A DNA stretch of 10,323 nt, from contig JBKCXU010000107.1 in NCBI GenBank assembly GCA_046316025.1, forward strand, positions 1 to 10,323, read 5' to 3'. The DNA comes from JAJTHJ01 sp046316025 (GTDB lineage: Bacteria > Pseudomonadota > Gammaproteobacteria > Burkholderiales > Burkholderiaceae_F). The notes under the pieces are model-generated. The model did no database searches and had not been told where the DNA came from. It saw nothing but the letters and a program-made list of their open reading frames with translations. Positions within the stretch are counted from its first letter, which is position 1; every line of letters begins with the position of its first letter. The translations under genes were made by a program, and so were the position numbers. Shown piece by piece: positions 1 through 6,266 of this stretch.

Positions 1-1
1 A

Positions 2-229
2 TCGAAGAAGATCGCGCGCGACGGCACGTTGCGCCGCGGCGCGGCGATCCATGCGCGCGTGCAGGGGATGCCCACTCGGGTGATCCAGCGCATCGACAAC
101 GTGTTCCAGCCCAAGCAGTCCGGGACGGTAGGCGCGGTGCGGGTCAGTGCGCGCAACATGGCGCAACTGGAGCGCGCCTCGATCGCGGTGGCCGATGCGC
201 GGATTCACACCAGCCAGTGGTGCGGGGAG
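2..229 (+). CDS. Partial unrecognised protein, truncated on both sides
   Basis: An open frame enters from the left edge (first codons read SKKIARDGTLRRGAA) and looks genuinely coding up to about base 217, ending near ARIHTSQ. Third codon positions are almost all G or C and the composition is ordinary for a protein, with the segments MPTRVIQRIDNVFQPKQSG and VRVSARNMAQLERAS. I do not recognise the family. It is basic and predicted soluble, with no hydrophobic helix. The frame has no natural stop: it stays open to base 583, but from about base 220 onward it overlaps the GroEL tail read in another frame and becomes proline/arginine-rich noise. The 3' end given here is therefore the estimated junction, not a stop codon. 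It is either a gene interrupted by a rearrangement or an assembly chimera. Coding potential is fairly sure; identity is unknown. Confidence 0.4.
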
Positions 230-231
230 CC

Positions 232-354
232 AACGCTGGCGACGGGGCGGGTCTCATCCCGACCACCGATGCGATGGTCGCCGAGCTGGTGGAAGACAAG
301 CCCGCCGGCGGCCCGGGCGGTGGCATGGGTGAAATGGGCGGCATGGACATGTAA
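232..354 (+). pseudogene. groEL: 3' remnant of groEL (60-kDa chaperonin C-terminus)
   Basis: The frame ending at TAA 352-354 reads AGLIPTTDAMVAEL, then a short acidic stretch, then GGPGGGMGEMGGMDM. The TTDAMVAEL segment followed by a Gly/Met-rich tail ending in GGMDM is the C-terminal signature of bacterial GroEL. That tail is the flexible end which projects into the folding cavity. Only about 40 codons match. Upstream, where GroEL should read through its equatorial domain, this frame turns into arginine-rich nonsense, and a different frame carries an unrelated protein. The match is already imperfect at the left, with NAGDGAGLIP where NAASVAGLML-like sequence is usual. I read this as the 3' stub of a groEL truncated by recombination, or as an assembly join near bases 215-235. 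GroEL identity of the tail is firm; the cause of truncation is not. Confidence 0.6.
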
Positions 355-367
355 GCCGCCACCAGCA

Positions 368-399
368 CGGCCCGTCGCGGCGTTCTGCGCGGCGGGCCG
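368..399 (+). other. Small hairpin after the groEL stop
   Basis: CGGCCCG (368-374) pairs perfectly with CGGGCCG (393-399), with an inner CGC/GCG pair closing further. It starts 14 bases after the groEL stop and precedes the stronger terminator. It could stabilise the 3' end of the transcript. There is no T-run, so it is not a terminator by itself. Confidence 0.3.
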
Positions 400-408
400 G
401 CGCGGCCC

Positions 409-446
409 AAAGCCCCGCGACTCTTCGGAGCGGCGGGGCTTTTTCT
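409..446 (+). terminator. Rho-independent terminator of groEL
   Basis: A perfect 10-base stem, AAAGCCCCGC (409-418) with GCGGGGCTTT (433-442), is extended inside the loop by CTC-TTCG-GAG (421-430), a stable UUCG tetraloop. It is followed by T-rich sequence (TTTTTCTTT). It lies about 55 bases after the groEL stop. On the minus strand the T-run is only three bases, so it mainly serves the plus strand. Confidence 0.85.
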
Positions 447-488
447 TTGCCGCGTCTCCTGCGCCGCCGGCGGCCCGCGGCCGAAAAC

Positions 489-1097
489 TCAACCGATCCG
501 CAGCAGCTCGCGCAGATCGTCGGTACCGAGCGCGCCCGAAAACGCGCGCGCCTGTCCGGTGGCGCGGTCGCGAAAGACCGTAAGCGGCACGGCCTCGCCG
601 CCGCCACGCGCCAAGATGCGCGTATTGGCGCGTACCGACTCCAGTGCGCCGGCGTCCACCACCGCGCCGTCCACCGGTAAACCGCCCGTCGCAAACGCCG
701 CTTCGTGCCGCTCCATCGTCGCGCGCGGATCGGCGGCGGCGAGGATCGCCGCGCCTTGCAACGCGCTCTTGTCGTTGAGAATCGCCACCGGCATCCAGAA
801 GAAGAGCGCGCGGCCGGCGAGTGGCAGCGCGTTTTGCCAGAGCCGCATGCAGAACCGGCACTGCGGGTCGAAGAGCACGATCACCGGCTCGCGCGGGCCG
901 GCCACCGGCTGCATGGCAAAGCCGCGGCCCTCGAGGCTCAGCTGCCGGTACAGCAGCGGCGCATCCAGCATTGGCGTGGCCCGGCTTTGCGCGTTGCCCG
1001 CGCGCGCGCGAGGCAGCATGCCGCCCGCCAGTGCCAACAACGTCAGGGCGCGACGGCGCCGAGCGACGTGTACGCTTACGGCGAGCGCCGGTCGCAT
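489..1097 (-). CDS. Thioredoxin-fold DsbC/DsbG-like thiol:disulfide protein
   Basis: A predicted exported disulfide oxidoreductase of 202 residues. An N-terminal signal (about residues 1-38) has an arginine cluster ARRRR followed by ALTLLALAGG and an alanine-rich cleavage region, so it may be a Tat-type signal, though Sec export is not excluded. The thioredoxin active site is FDPQCRFC, with cysteines at 80 and 83. The cis-proline loop is likely EAVPLTVFRD, with Pro171. The order of elements (CxxC, helical insert, cis-Pro strand, terminal helix) fits the catalytic domain of DsbC/DsbG, but the protein lacks room for the N-terminal dimerisation domain of classical DsbC. The frame is open further upstream (ATG at 1151), but that extension has no signal-like character and would overlap the divergent DUF898 start, so ATG at 1097 is preferred. 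No clear ribosome site is seen. Substrates cannot be inferred. Confidence 0.8.
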   Translation of the reverse strand: MRPALAVSVHVARRRRALTLLALAGGMLPRARAGNAQSRATPMLDAPLLYRQLSLEGRGFAMQPVAGPREPVIVLFDPQCRFCMRLWQNALPLAGRALFFWMPVAILNDKSALQGAAILAAADPRATMERHEAAFATGGLPVDGAVVDAGALESVRANTRILARGGGEAVPLTVFRDRATGQARAFSGALGTDDLRELLRIG

Positions 1098-1149
1098 TAC
1101 GGTCGCTTTGCCGCCGTTGTCTTCATTCGTTCCGCTTCGAGTGACTGCC

Positions 1150-2310
1150 ATGACTGACGACCTTTCCGCCGCACCGACCGCAGTGACCACCGCCCCCGTA
1201 CGGTATCCGATCGACTTCACCGGTTCCGGCAGCGAGTACTTCCGCATCTGGATCGTCAATCTGCTGTTCATCGTGGTGACGGTCGGCATTTACTCGGCCT
1301 GGGCCAAGGTGCGCAAGTTGCAGTACTTCTACCGCAACACGCAACTCGCCGGCGCGGCCTTCGACTTTCACGGCAGTCCGCTGAAGATCCTGCTCGGCCG
1401 CGTCATCGCCGTGGCGCTGTTCGTCGCCTACAACTACTCGTTCCAGTTCTCGCCCTGGGCGGCGCTCGCCGCCATCGGCATGGCGTTGGTCGCCGCGCCC
1501 TGGCTGGTGCAGCGGGCGATCCGTTTCAAACACGTCAATTCGAGCTACCGCGGGCTGCGCTTCGGCTTCACCGGCACCACTGCGCAAGCCTATGGCGCGC
1601 TCGGCCCGGCGGTGGCGCTGGTGTTGTTGCCGAGCACGGCCGCCGTCGTGTTGCAGTTGCTCGGCGACGGCGGCACGGTCTGGCCCGTGCTGGTGGCCTC
1701 GGCCGCCCTTCTACTGCTCTACCCCTGGTTGCACTTCCGCTTCAAGCGTTTCCACCACGGCCACGCGCGCTACGGCGCCTTGGCGGGGCAGTTCAGCGCC
1801 GACTGGGACGACTTCTACAAGGTCTACTTCCCGCTGGTCATCATTCTGATCGGATGGATGGCGTTGCTGATCGCGCTGATGTTCGGCGTGTTTCAACTGA
1901 TCGGCCCGGTCGAAAGAGGGGCAGAGCCGAGCCTGATGCAACTGGCCTTGATCTACGCCGCGGTCATGCTGGCCTACGGGCTGCTGCTGGTCTCGGTGGC
2001 CCCGTTCATGGTGTCGCGGCTGCAAAACCTGATCTGGGGCCGCACCACGCTCGGCCCCATCGGCTTCGACAGCGCCTTGCGCTTCGGCCCGACCATGCGG
2101 CTGTACCTGAAGAACGCGGTGCTGATCGCACTGACGCTGGGCCTGTATTGGCCATGGGCAGCGGTGGCCGTGGCCAAACTTCGCCTGGCGGCGGTGACCG
2201 TGGTGGCGCCGGTCGCGCTCGACGACGTGATCGGCAGCGCCGACGATGCCGGCGTCGCCGCCACGGGCGACGCCGCGGCCGATGTCTTCGGCTTCGACAT
2301 CGGGCTATGA
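1150..2310 (+). CDS. DUF898 / YjgN family multi-pass inner-membrane protein
   Basis: A membrane protein of 386 residues recognised as the DUF898 (YjgN) family. Diagnostic stretches are the opening YPIDFTGSGSEYFRIWIVN, the GIYSAWAKVRKLQYFYRNT motif after the first helix, the repeated F-G-x-T/S-L-like segments, and a closing acidic tail ending DVFGFDIGL. About eight hydrophobic helices are visible, roughly residues 32-52, 78-96, 102-120, 147-171, 178-195, 226-250, 263-286 and 320-343. The DUF898 half seems internally repeated (WAKVRKL near 51-57 and WAAVAVAKLRL near 336-346). Biochemical function is unknown. The start at ATG 1150 matches the family N-terminus; the frame is open upstream without homology. 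Its stop overlaps the start of the M48 peptidase by four bases, so the two are very probably translated together and may act as a pair in the inner membrane. Confidence 0.88.
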   Translation: MTDDLSAAPTAVTTAPVRYPIDFTGSGSEYFRIWIVNLLFIVVTVGIYSAWAKVRKLQYFYRNTQLAGAAFDFHGSPLKILLGRVIAVALFVAYNYSFQFSPWAALAAIGMALVAAPWLVQRAIRFKHVNSSYRGLRFGFTGTTAQAYGALGPAVALVLLPSTAAVVLQLLGDGGTVWPVLVASAALLLLYPWLHFRFKRFHHGHARYGALAGQFSADWDDFYKVYFPLVIILIGWMALLIALMFGVFQLIGPVERGAEPSLMQLALIYAAVMLAYGLLLVSVAPFMVSRLQNLIWGRTTLGPIGFDSALRFGPTMRLYLKNAVLIALTLGLYWPWAAVAVAKLRLAAVTVVAPVALDDVIGSADDAGVAATGDAAADVFGFDIGL

Positions 2311-3332
2311 CCGATGCAGAGCCGCCAGGCTGCGCCGGCCGCTACTTCGATGGTCGCAGCGCCCGCGCCGCACGGGTGAACCTGACGATCCGCGACGGGC
2401 GTCTGCACGTCGACGGCGATGCGCTGGCGCTGGACTTCGCCGCCGGCGAGGTGCAGTGGCCGGAGCGCACCCGTCATGGCGCGCTGATTCTGCGGCTGCC
2501 GCAGCGCCGCTCAGTCGAGGTCGACGACCGTGTCGCTTACCGCGCGCTGGCCGCCACCGCAGGCGTGCGCGAAAGCTGGGTCGTGCGCGTCCAGCAGCGC
2601 TGGGCCTGGGCACTGGCCGCGTTCGGCGGACTGCTGCTTGCCATCGCTGTGCTGGCGTTTGCCGGCATACCGGCGGCGGCCGGTCTCCTCGCACGGCACA
2701 CGCCGGCCGCCATCGAACGTGCGCTGGCCGTCGGCGCACTGGAACTCCTCGATGCCAAGTACCTGCGCCCATCGCAGCTACCCGAAGCGAGGCGGCGCGA
2801 AATCGAAGACTCGCTACGCGATACGCTGGCCCGCAGCGGCGGGATGCCTGAGGCGTTGCGTATCGAGTTCCGCGCCGGCGACATCGGCCCCAATGCGCTT
2901 GCCTTGCCCGGCGCCGTCGTGGTGCTGACCGACGAGTTGGTGAAGCTGGCACCGGACTTCGCCGCGCTGTACGGCGTGTTTGCGCACGAGGTCGGCCATG
3001 TGCGGCTGCGCCACGGCTTGCGTGGGCTGTACGAGTCGATCTCGCTCGCCGTGCTGGCCGGTGCCCTGTGGGGCGACTACGGCAGCACGCTGGCGCTGGC
3101 GCCGGCCGTGCTGGTGACGCTCGCCTACTCGCGCGAGCGCGAGCGCGAAGCCGACCTCGAAGCGCTGCGGATGCTGCGCGCCGCCGGACTGCCGCCGGCA
3201 TCGATGGCGCGGATGTTCGAACTGCTGGCCGCCGAGCACGGTGCGCGGGGGCCGCGCGAGCTGCCGCTTGCGTTCTCCTCGCACCCGGCCGATGCGGCGC
3301 GGATCGAAATGTTCCGCTCGGCTGCGCCGTAG
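2307..3332 (+). CDS. M48 family zinc metallopeptidase, membrane-anchored
   Basis: A predicted peptidase of 341 residues. The N-terminal ~95 residues form a small beta-rich domain often found in front of M48 peptidases next to DUF898 (GRYFDGRSARAARVNL onward). A transmembrane helix follows at about 101-128. The catalytic domain has the zinc motif HEVGH at 227-231 (His227, Glu228 catalytic, His231), and a probable third ligand, Glu281, in the motif EREREADLEAL. A weaker hydrophobic segment at about 243-273 lies between these motifs. The C-terminal SSHPADAARI motif (about 325-334) is typical of the family. ATG 2307 overlaps the DUF898 stop as ATGA. A short repeat (CGCGAG three times near 3130-3147) encodes the REREREA run beside the zinc ligand. 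The family includes HtpX and Oma1, linked to membrane-protein quality control, but substrate and exact role are unknown here. Confidence 0.9.
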   Translation: MTDAEPPGCAGRYFDGRSARAARVNLTIRDGRLHVDGDALALDFAAGEVQWPERTRHGALILRLPQRRSVEVDDRVAYRALAATAGVRESWVVRVQQRWAWALAAFGGLLLAIAVLAFAGIPAAAGLLARHTPAAIERALAVGALELLDAKYLRPSQLPEARRREIEDSLRDTLARSGGMPEALRIEFRAGDIGPNALALPGAVVVLTDELVKLAPDFAALYGVFAHEVGHVRLRHGLRGLYESISLAVLAGALWGDYGSTLALAPAVLVTLAYSREREREADLEALRMLRAAGLPPASMARMFELLAAEHGARGPRELPLAFSSHPADAARIEMFRSAAP

Positions 3333-3341
3333 GCGGAAACC

Positions 3342-4784
3342 TCAGCGACCTTCCTTCACCACCGCGTAGCGCGCCAGCGTGCGGGCGCGCGCTTGCGCGT
3401 GATCGACGATCGGCAATGGGTAGTCGCTGCCGACCACGCAACCCGCCGCCTGCTGGCGCAGCGGGGGCACCTCCCACGGCGCATGAATCTCATTGGCGGT
3501 AAAGCCCGCCAACTGCGGCAGGTAGCGCTTGATGAACTTGCCCTCGGGGTCGAACCTCAGCGATTGCGCCACCGGGTTGAAGATGCGGAAGTACGGCTGC
3601 GCGTCGCAACCGCTGGAGGCCGCCCACTGCCAGCCGCCGTTGTTGGCGGCCAGATCGAAGTCGATCAACTGCTGCGCAAAGTAGCGCTCGCCCCAGCGCC
3701 AGTCGATGCCGAGGTCTTTGGTGAGGAAGCTCGCCACGACCATCCGCAGCCGGTTGTGCATGTAGCCGGTCTGGTTCAGTTGCGCCATCGCCGAATCCAC
3801 CAGCGGGTAGCCCGTGCGGCCGTCGCACCACGCGGCAAAGAGCGCCGGATCGTTGTCCCAGACGATGCGGTCGTAGGCGGGCTTGAACGCGCGCTCGGCC
3901 ACCTGCGGGTGGTGATGGAGGATCTGGTGATAGAAGTCGCGCCAGACGAGTTCCGACAACCAGGTGGCCGCGCCGGCGCTTCCCGCCTGCGCGCGCTCCC
4001 ACGCGGCGCGGGCGAGTGCGCGAATGGACACCGTGCCGAAGCGCAGATGCACCGACAGATACGACGGCCCCTTGACCGCGGGGTAGTCGCGCGCTTGCGC
4101 GTAGCCGTCGATGCGGATGAGGAAGTCCGCGAAGAGGCGCCCGCCGCCAGCCTCGCCCGGCACGATGCCGAGCGCGCGCAGGTTGGTCGGCGCGAAGCCG
4201 ATCTCGTCCAGGCGCGGCAACGGCATCGGCGCTGGCGGCGCGGCGAGGCTCGCCGCGTAGCGCTCGACCGGATAGGCCGCGAGATAGAAGGGGGTGAGCT
4301 TCTTCAGCCACGCGTTCTTGTACGGCGTGAAGACCGAAAACGGCGTGCCGCCCGCGGTCAGCACTTCGCTGCGCTCGAAAATCACGTGATCCTTGAACGA
4401 CTGCCAGCGCCGCCCGTCGGCGGCCAGCCGCGCGGCGACCTGCGCATCGCGCGCGAGCGCGTAGGGATCGTCGTCGTGGTTGGCGAACACGGCGGCGACA
4501 CCAAGCTCGGCCGCCAATTGCGGGATGGCGTCGGCCGCCGGCGCATGGCGCACGATCAGCCCCGAACCGCGCGCGCGCAGTGCGGCGTCGAGTTCCACCA
4601 CCGCGCCGCGGATGAACTCCACCCGCCGATCGGCGTTGCTGCCTTCGGCCAGCAACGGGTCGAGGATCGCGCGATCGAACACGAACGCGCAGAACACCCG
4701 CCGCGCGTTTTTCAGTGCGTGGTACAGCGCCGCGTGGTCGGCGAGGCGCAGATCGCGGCGGAACCAGACGAGAGCGGAGTCCAT
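3342..4784 (-). CDS. phrB: Class I deoxyribodipyrimidine (CPD) photolyase
   Basis: A light-driven flavoenzyme that splits cyclobutane pyrimidine dimers in UV-damaged DNA. It is 480 residues, normal for the class. The N-terminal antenna domain opens with ALVWFRRDLRLADHAAL (residues 4-20). The segment VFANHDDDPYALARD (99-113) lies where the second chromophore binds in the E. coli enzyme. The FAD domain carries the hallmark motifs WLSELVWRDFYHQIL (275-289), GYPLVDSAM (325-333), TGYMHNRLRMVVASFLTKDL (339-358), NNGGWQWAASSG (381-392) and PYFRIFNP (397-404). Tryptophans 309, 362 and 385 sit where the electron-transfer triad is expected. ATG 4784 gives the canonical start. It converges on the M48 gene with nine bases between the stops and diverges from yqgE. 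A cryptochrome-like role is possible but less likely given the full set of photolyase motifs. Confidence 0.95.
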   Translation of the reverse strand: MDSALVWFRRDLRLADHAALYHALKNARRVFCAFVFDRAILDPLLAEGSNADRRVEFIRGAVVELDAALRARGSGLIVRHAPAADAIPQLAAELGVAAVFANHDDDPYALARDAQVAARLAADGRRWQSFKDHVIFERSEVLTAGGTPFSVFTPYKNAWLKKLTPFYLAAYPVERYAASLAAPPAPMPLPRLDEIGFAPTNLRALGIVPGEAGGGRLFADFLIRIDGYAQARDYPAVKGPSYLSVHLRFGTVSIRALARAAWERAQAGSAGAATWLSELVWRDFYHQILHHHPQVAERAFKPAYDRIVWDNDPALFAAWCDGRTGYPLVDSAMAQLNQTGYMHNRLRMVVASFLTKDLGIDWRWGERYFAQQLIDFDLAANNGGWQWAASSGCDAQPYFRIFNPVAQSLRFDPEGKFIKRYLPQLAGFTANEIHAPWEVPPLRQQAAGCVVGSDYPLPIVDHAQARARTLARYAVVKEGR

Positions 4785-4818
4785 GACGCTCTAGGGTAAC
4801 GCGGCGCCACGCGCCGTC

Positions 4819-4824
4819 TAGAAT
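4819..4824 (+). promoter_or_regulatory. Possible -10 box of the yqgE-ruvX-pyr operon
   Basis: TAGAAT, one base off the sigma-70 -10 consensus, lies eight bases before the GTG start of yqgE in the 48-base gap between divergent phrB and yqgE. No convincing -35 is present at 16-18 bases. Transcription from this box would start at about base 4831 and give an almost leaderless mRNA. Confidence 0.3.
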
Positions 4825-4832
4825 CCTTCGCC

Positions 4833-5384
4833 GTGAACCTGACCCACCAGTTCCTGATCGCCATGCCGGCGATGGTCGATCCGAACTTCTCCGGCACCGT
4901 GATCTACCTGTGCGAGCACAACGAGCGCGGCGCGCTGGGCCTGGTCGTGAACCGGCCGACCGAGCTGACGCTGGCGAGCCTCTTCGACAAGGTCGAGCTG
5001 AAGCTCGAAATCGCGCCCTGGAGAGACGCGCCGGTGCTGCTCGGCGGCCCGGTGCACACCGAGCGCGGCTTTGTGCTGCATACGCCGAAGGGTGGCTACA
5101 GTTCTTCGCTGCTGGTAGCCGACGACATTGCGCTCACCACATCGCGCGACGTGCTGGAAGCGGTGGCCGCCGGCAGCGGCCCGAGCAAGCTGCTCGTGAC
5201 GCTCGGCTACTCCGGCTGGGGTGAGGGCCAACTGGAAAACGAGATCGCGCAAAACGCCTGGCTCACGGTGCAGGCGCAGCCGCGGGTGCTGTTCGACACG
5301 CCGCCGGAAGAGCGCTACACGGCAGCGCTCGGTTTGCTCGGGCTGACGGCGACCCAGTTGTCGGGGCTGGTCGGCCATGCTTGA
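4833..5384 (+). CDS. yqgE: YqgE/AlgH family protein
   Basis: A 183-residue soluble protein of the YqgE/AlgH (DUF179) family, with normal length. Recognisable family segments are HQFLIAMPAMVDPNFSGTVIY (3-23), NERGALGLVVNRPT (30-43), LLGGPVHTERGFVLH (69-83) and GYSGWGEGQLENEI (124-137). The last is the most conserved block of the family. A GTG start at 4833 matches the family N-terminus (MNLTHQFLIAMP); no ribosome site is seen upstream. Function is not settled; AlgH was linked to alginate regulation in Pseudomonas, but this is not general. It opens an operon in which the next gene, ruvX, starts eight bases before its stop. The yqgE-ruvX-pyrR-pyrB order is a well-known synteny block in beta- and gammaproteobacteria. 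Confidence 0.93.
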   Translation: MNLTHQFLIAMPAMVDPNFSGTVIYLCEHNERGALGLVVNRPTELTLASLFDKVELKLEIAPWRDAPVLLGGPVHTERGFVLHTPKGGYSSSLLVADDIALTTSRDVLEAVAAGSGPSKLLVTLGYSGWGEGQLENEIAQNAWLTVQAQPRVLFDTPPEERYTAALGLLGLTATQLSGLVGHA

Positions 5385-5763
5385 GGCGCCGGTGGCCGAG
5401 GCCGTCATGCTGGGCTTCGACTTCGGCGCAAGACGCATCGGTGTGGCCATCGGCAACACCGTGACCGGCGAGGCACGCCCATTGGCCGTGCTGCCGGCGG
5501 AGGGCGACGCACGCTGGACGCGGATTGCCGGGTTGATCGAGCAATGGCAGCCGGCAGAACTCGCCGTCGGCATCCCGCGTCACCCCGACGGCGCCGCGCA
5601 CGAGCTGACCGCGCGTTGCGAGAAGTTCGCCCGCCAGTTGGAAGGCCGCTTTCGCCTACCGGTGGCGCGGGTGGACGAGCGCTACTCGTCGGCCGTGGTC
5701 GAAGACGGCCGCGACGATCTGGCGGCGGCGGTGATCTTGCAGCAGCATTTGGGTGAGCGATGA
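5377..5763 (+). CDS. ruvX: RuvX/YqgF RNase H-fold pre-16S rRNA nuclease
   Basis: A YqgF-family RNase H-like nuclease, linked in other bacteria to final maturation of the 16S rRNA 5' end and named as a putative Holliday junction resolvase. Motifs: GFDFGARRIGVAIGN (13-27) with the first catalytic Asp15; LAVGIPRHPDG (62-72), equivalent to the usual VGLPxxxDG; VDERYSS (99-105); and DDLAAAVILQQHL (113-125) with the last acidic ligand. The stretch between DERYSS and DDLAAA is about 15 residues shorter than in the E. coli protein, so the helical insert is missing while the catalytic acids remain. ATG 5377 overlaps yqgE by eight bases. An internal ATG at 5407 is preceded by GAGG at good spacing and would start MLGFDFG, so it may be the real start. 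The end overlaps pyrR by four bases. Confidence 0.92.
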   Translation: MLEAPVAEAVMLGFDFGARRIGVAIGNTVTGEARPLAVLPAEGDARWTRIAGLIEQWQPAELAVGIPRHPDGAAHELTARCEKFARQLEGRFRLPVARVDERYSSAVVEDGRDDLAAAVILQQHLGER

Positions 5764-6266
5764 GCCTGCACCTCGACGCCGAGCAGATCTACCGCGCCTT
5801 TGCCGCCCGGCTGCGCGAGGAGACCGCGGAGCGCGATGTTCGGCTCGTGGGCATCGTCAGCGGCGGCGCCTGGCTTGCCGAGCGGCTGGCACGCGATCTC
5901 GGCGTGACTGCGCCAGTGGGCGCGCTCGATGTCAGCTTCTACCGCGACGACTTTGCGCGCCAGGGCTTGAAGGCAAATGTGAAACCGTCGCACATCCCGT
6001 TCGACGTGCAGGGCGCGGACATCGTGCTGGTGGACGACGTGCTGTTCACCGGCCGCACGGTGCGCGCGGCGATGAACGAGCTGTTCGACTACGGCCGCCC
6101 GGCGCGCATCGAACTGGCGGCGCTGATCGACCGCGGCGGGCGCGAGTTGCCGATCGCTCCGCGCGTGGTCGGCCGCACGATCGAGGTGCCGCCCGAGGTG
6201 AAGGTCGAACTCGCGCGCGATGCCGACGGGCGCTTCCATCTGACGCTGGAGCAAAACGGTGCTTAG
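5760..6266 (+). CDS. pyrR: PyrR: pyrimidine operon regulator / uracil phosphoribosyltransferase
   Basis: A phosphoribosyltransferase-fold protein of 168 residues, slightly shorter than the Bacillus protein. The PRPP-binding signature is complete: DIVLVDDVLFTGRTVRAAM (87-105). Other family features are LVGIVSGGAWLAERLA (29-44), DVSFYRDDF (57-65) and the IDRGGRELPIAPRVVGR stretch (123-139), which corresponds to the PyrR-specific DRGHRELPI region with Gly in place of His. In Bacillus, PyrR binds pyr mRNA and causes attenuation in response to UMP, and also makes UMP from uracil and PRPP. In Pseudomonas it acts differently and enzymatic activity may be absent, so the role here is an inference. No leader attenuator is visible in this window: the genes are fused by overlaps (4 bases with ruvX, 8 with pyrB). 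Identity is firm. Confidence 0.94.
   Translation: MSLHLDAEQIYRAFAARLREETAERDVRLVGIVSGGAWLAERLARDLGVTAPVGALDVSFYRDDFARQGLKANVKPSHIPFDVQGADIVLVDDVLFTGRTVRAAMNELFDYGRPARIELAALIDRGGRELPIAPRVVGRTIEVPPEVKVELARDADGRFHLTLEQNGA

Noticed and set aside
1098..1289. Upstream extension of the DsbG-like gene to 1289
   Set aside because: It would hide the signal peptide inside the protein and overlap the start of the divergent DUF898 gene; it is the antisense of that gene's coding start.
3393..4799. 468-codon open frame on the plus strand opposite phrB
   Set aside because: It is the antisense shadow of a photolyase whose full motif set is on the minus strand. Long antisense frames are expected at this G+C content, and the protein has no recognisable domain.
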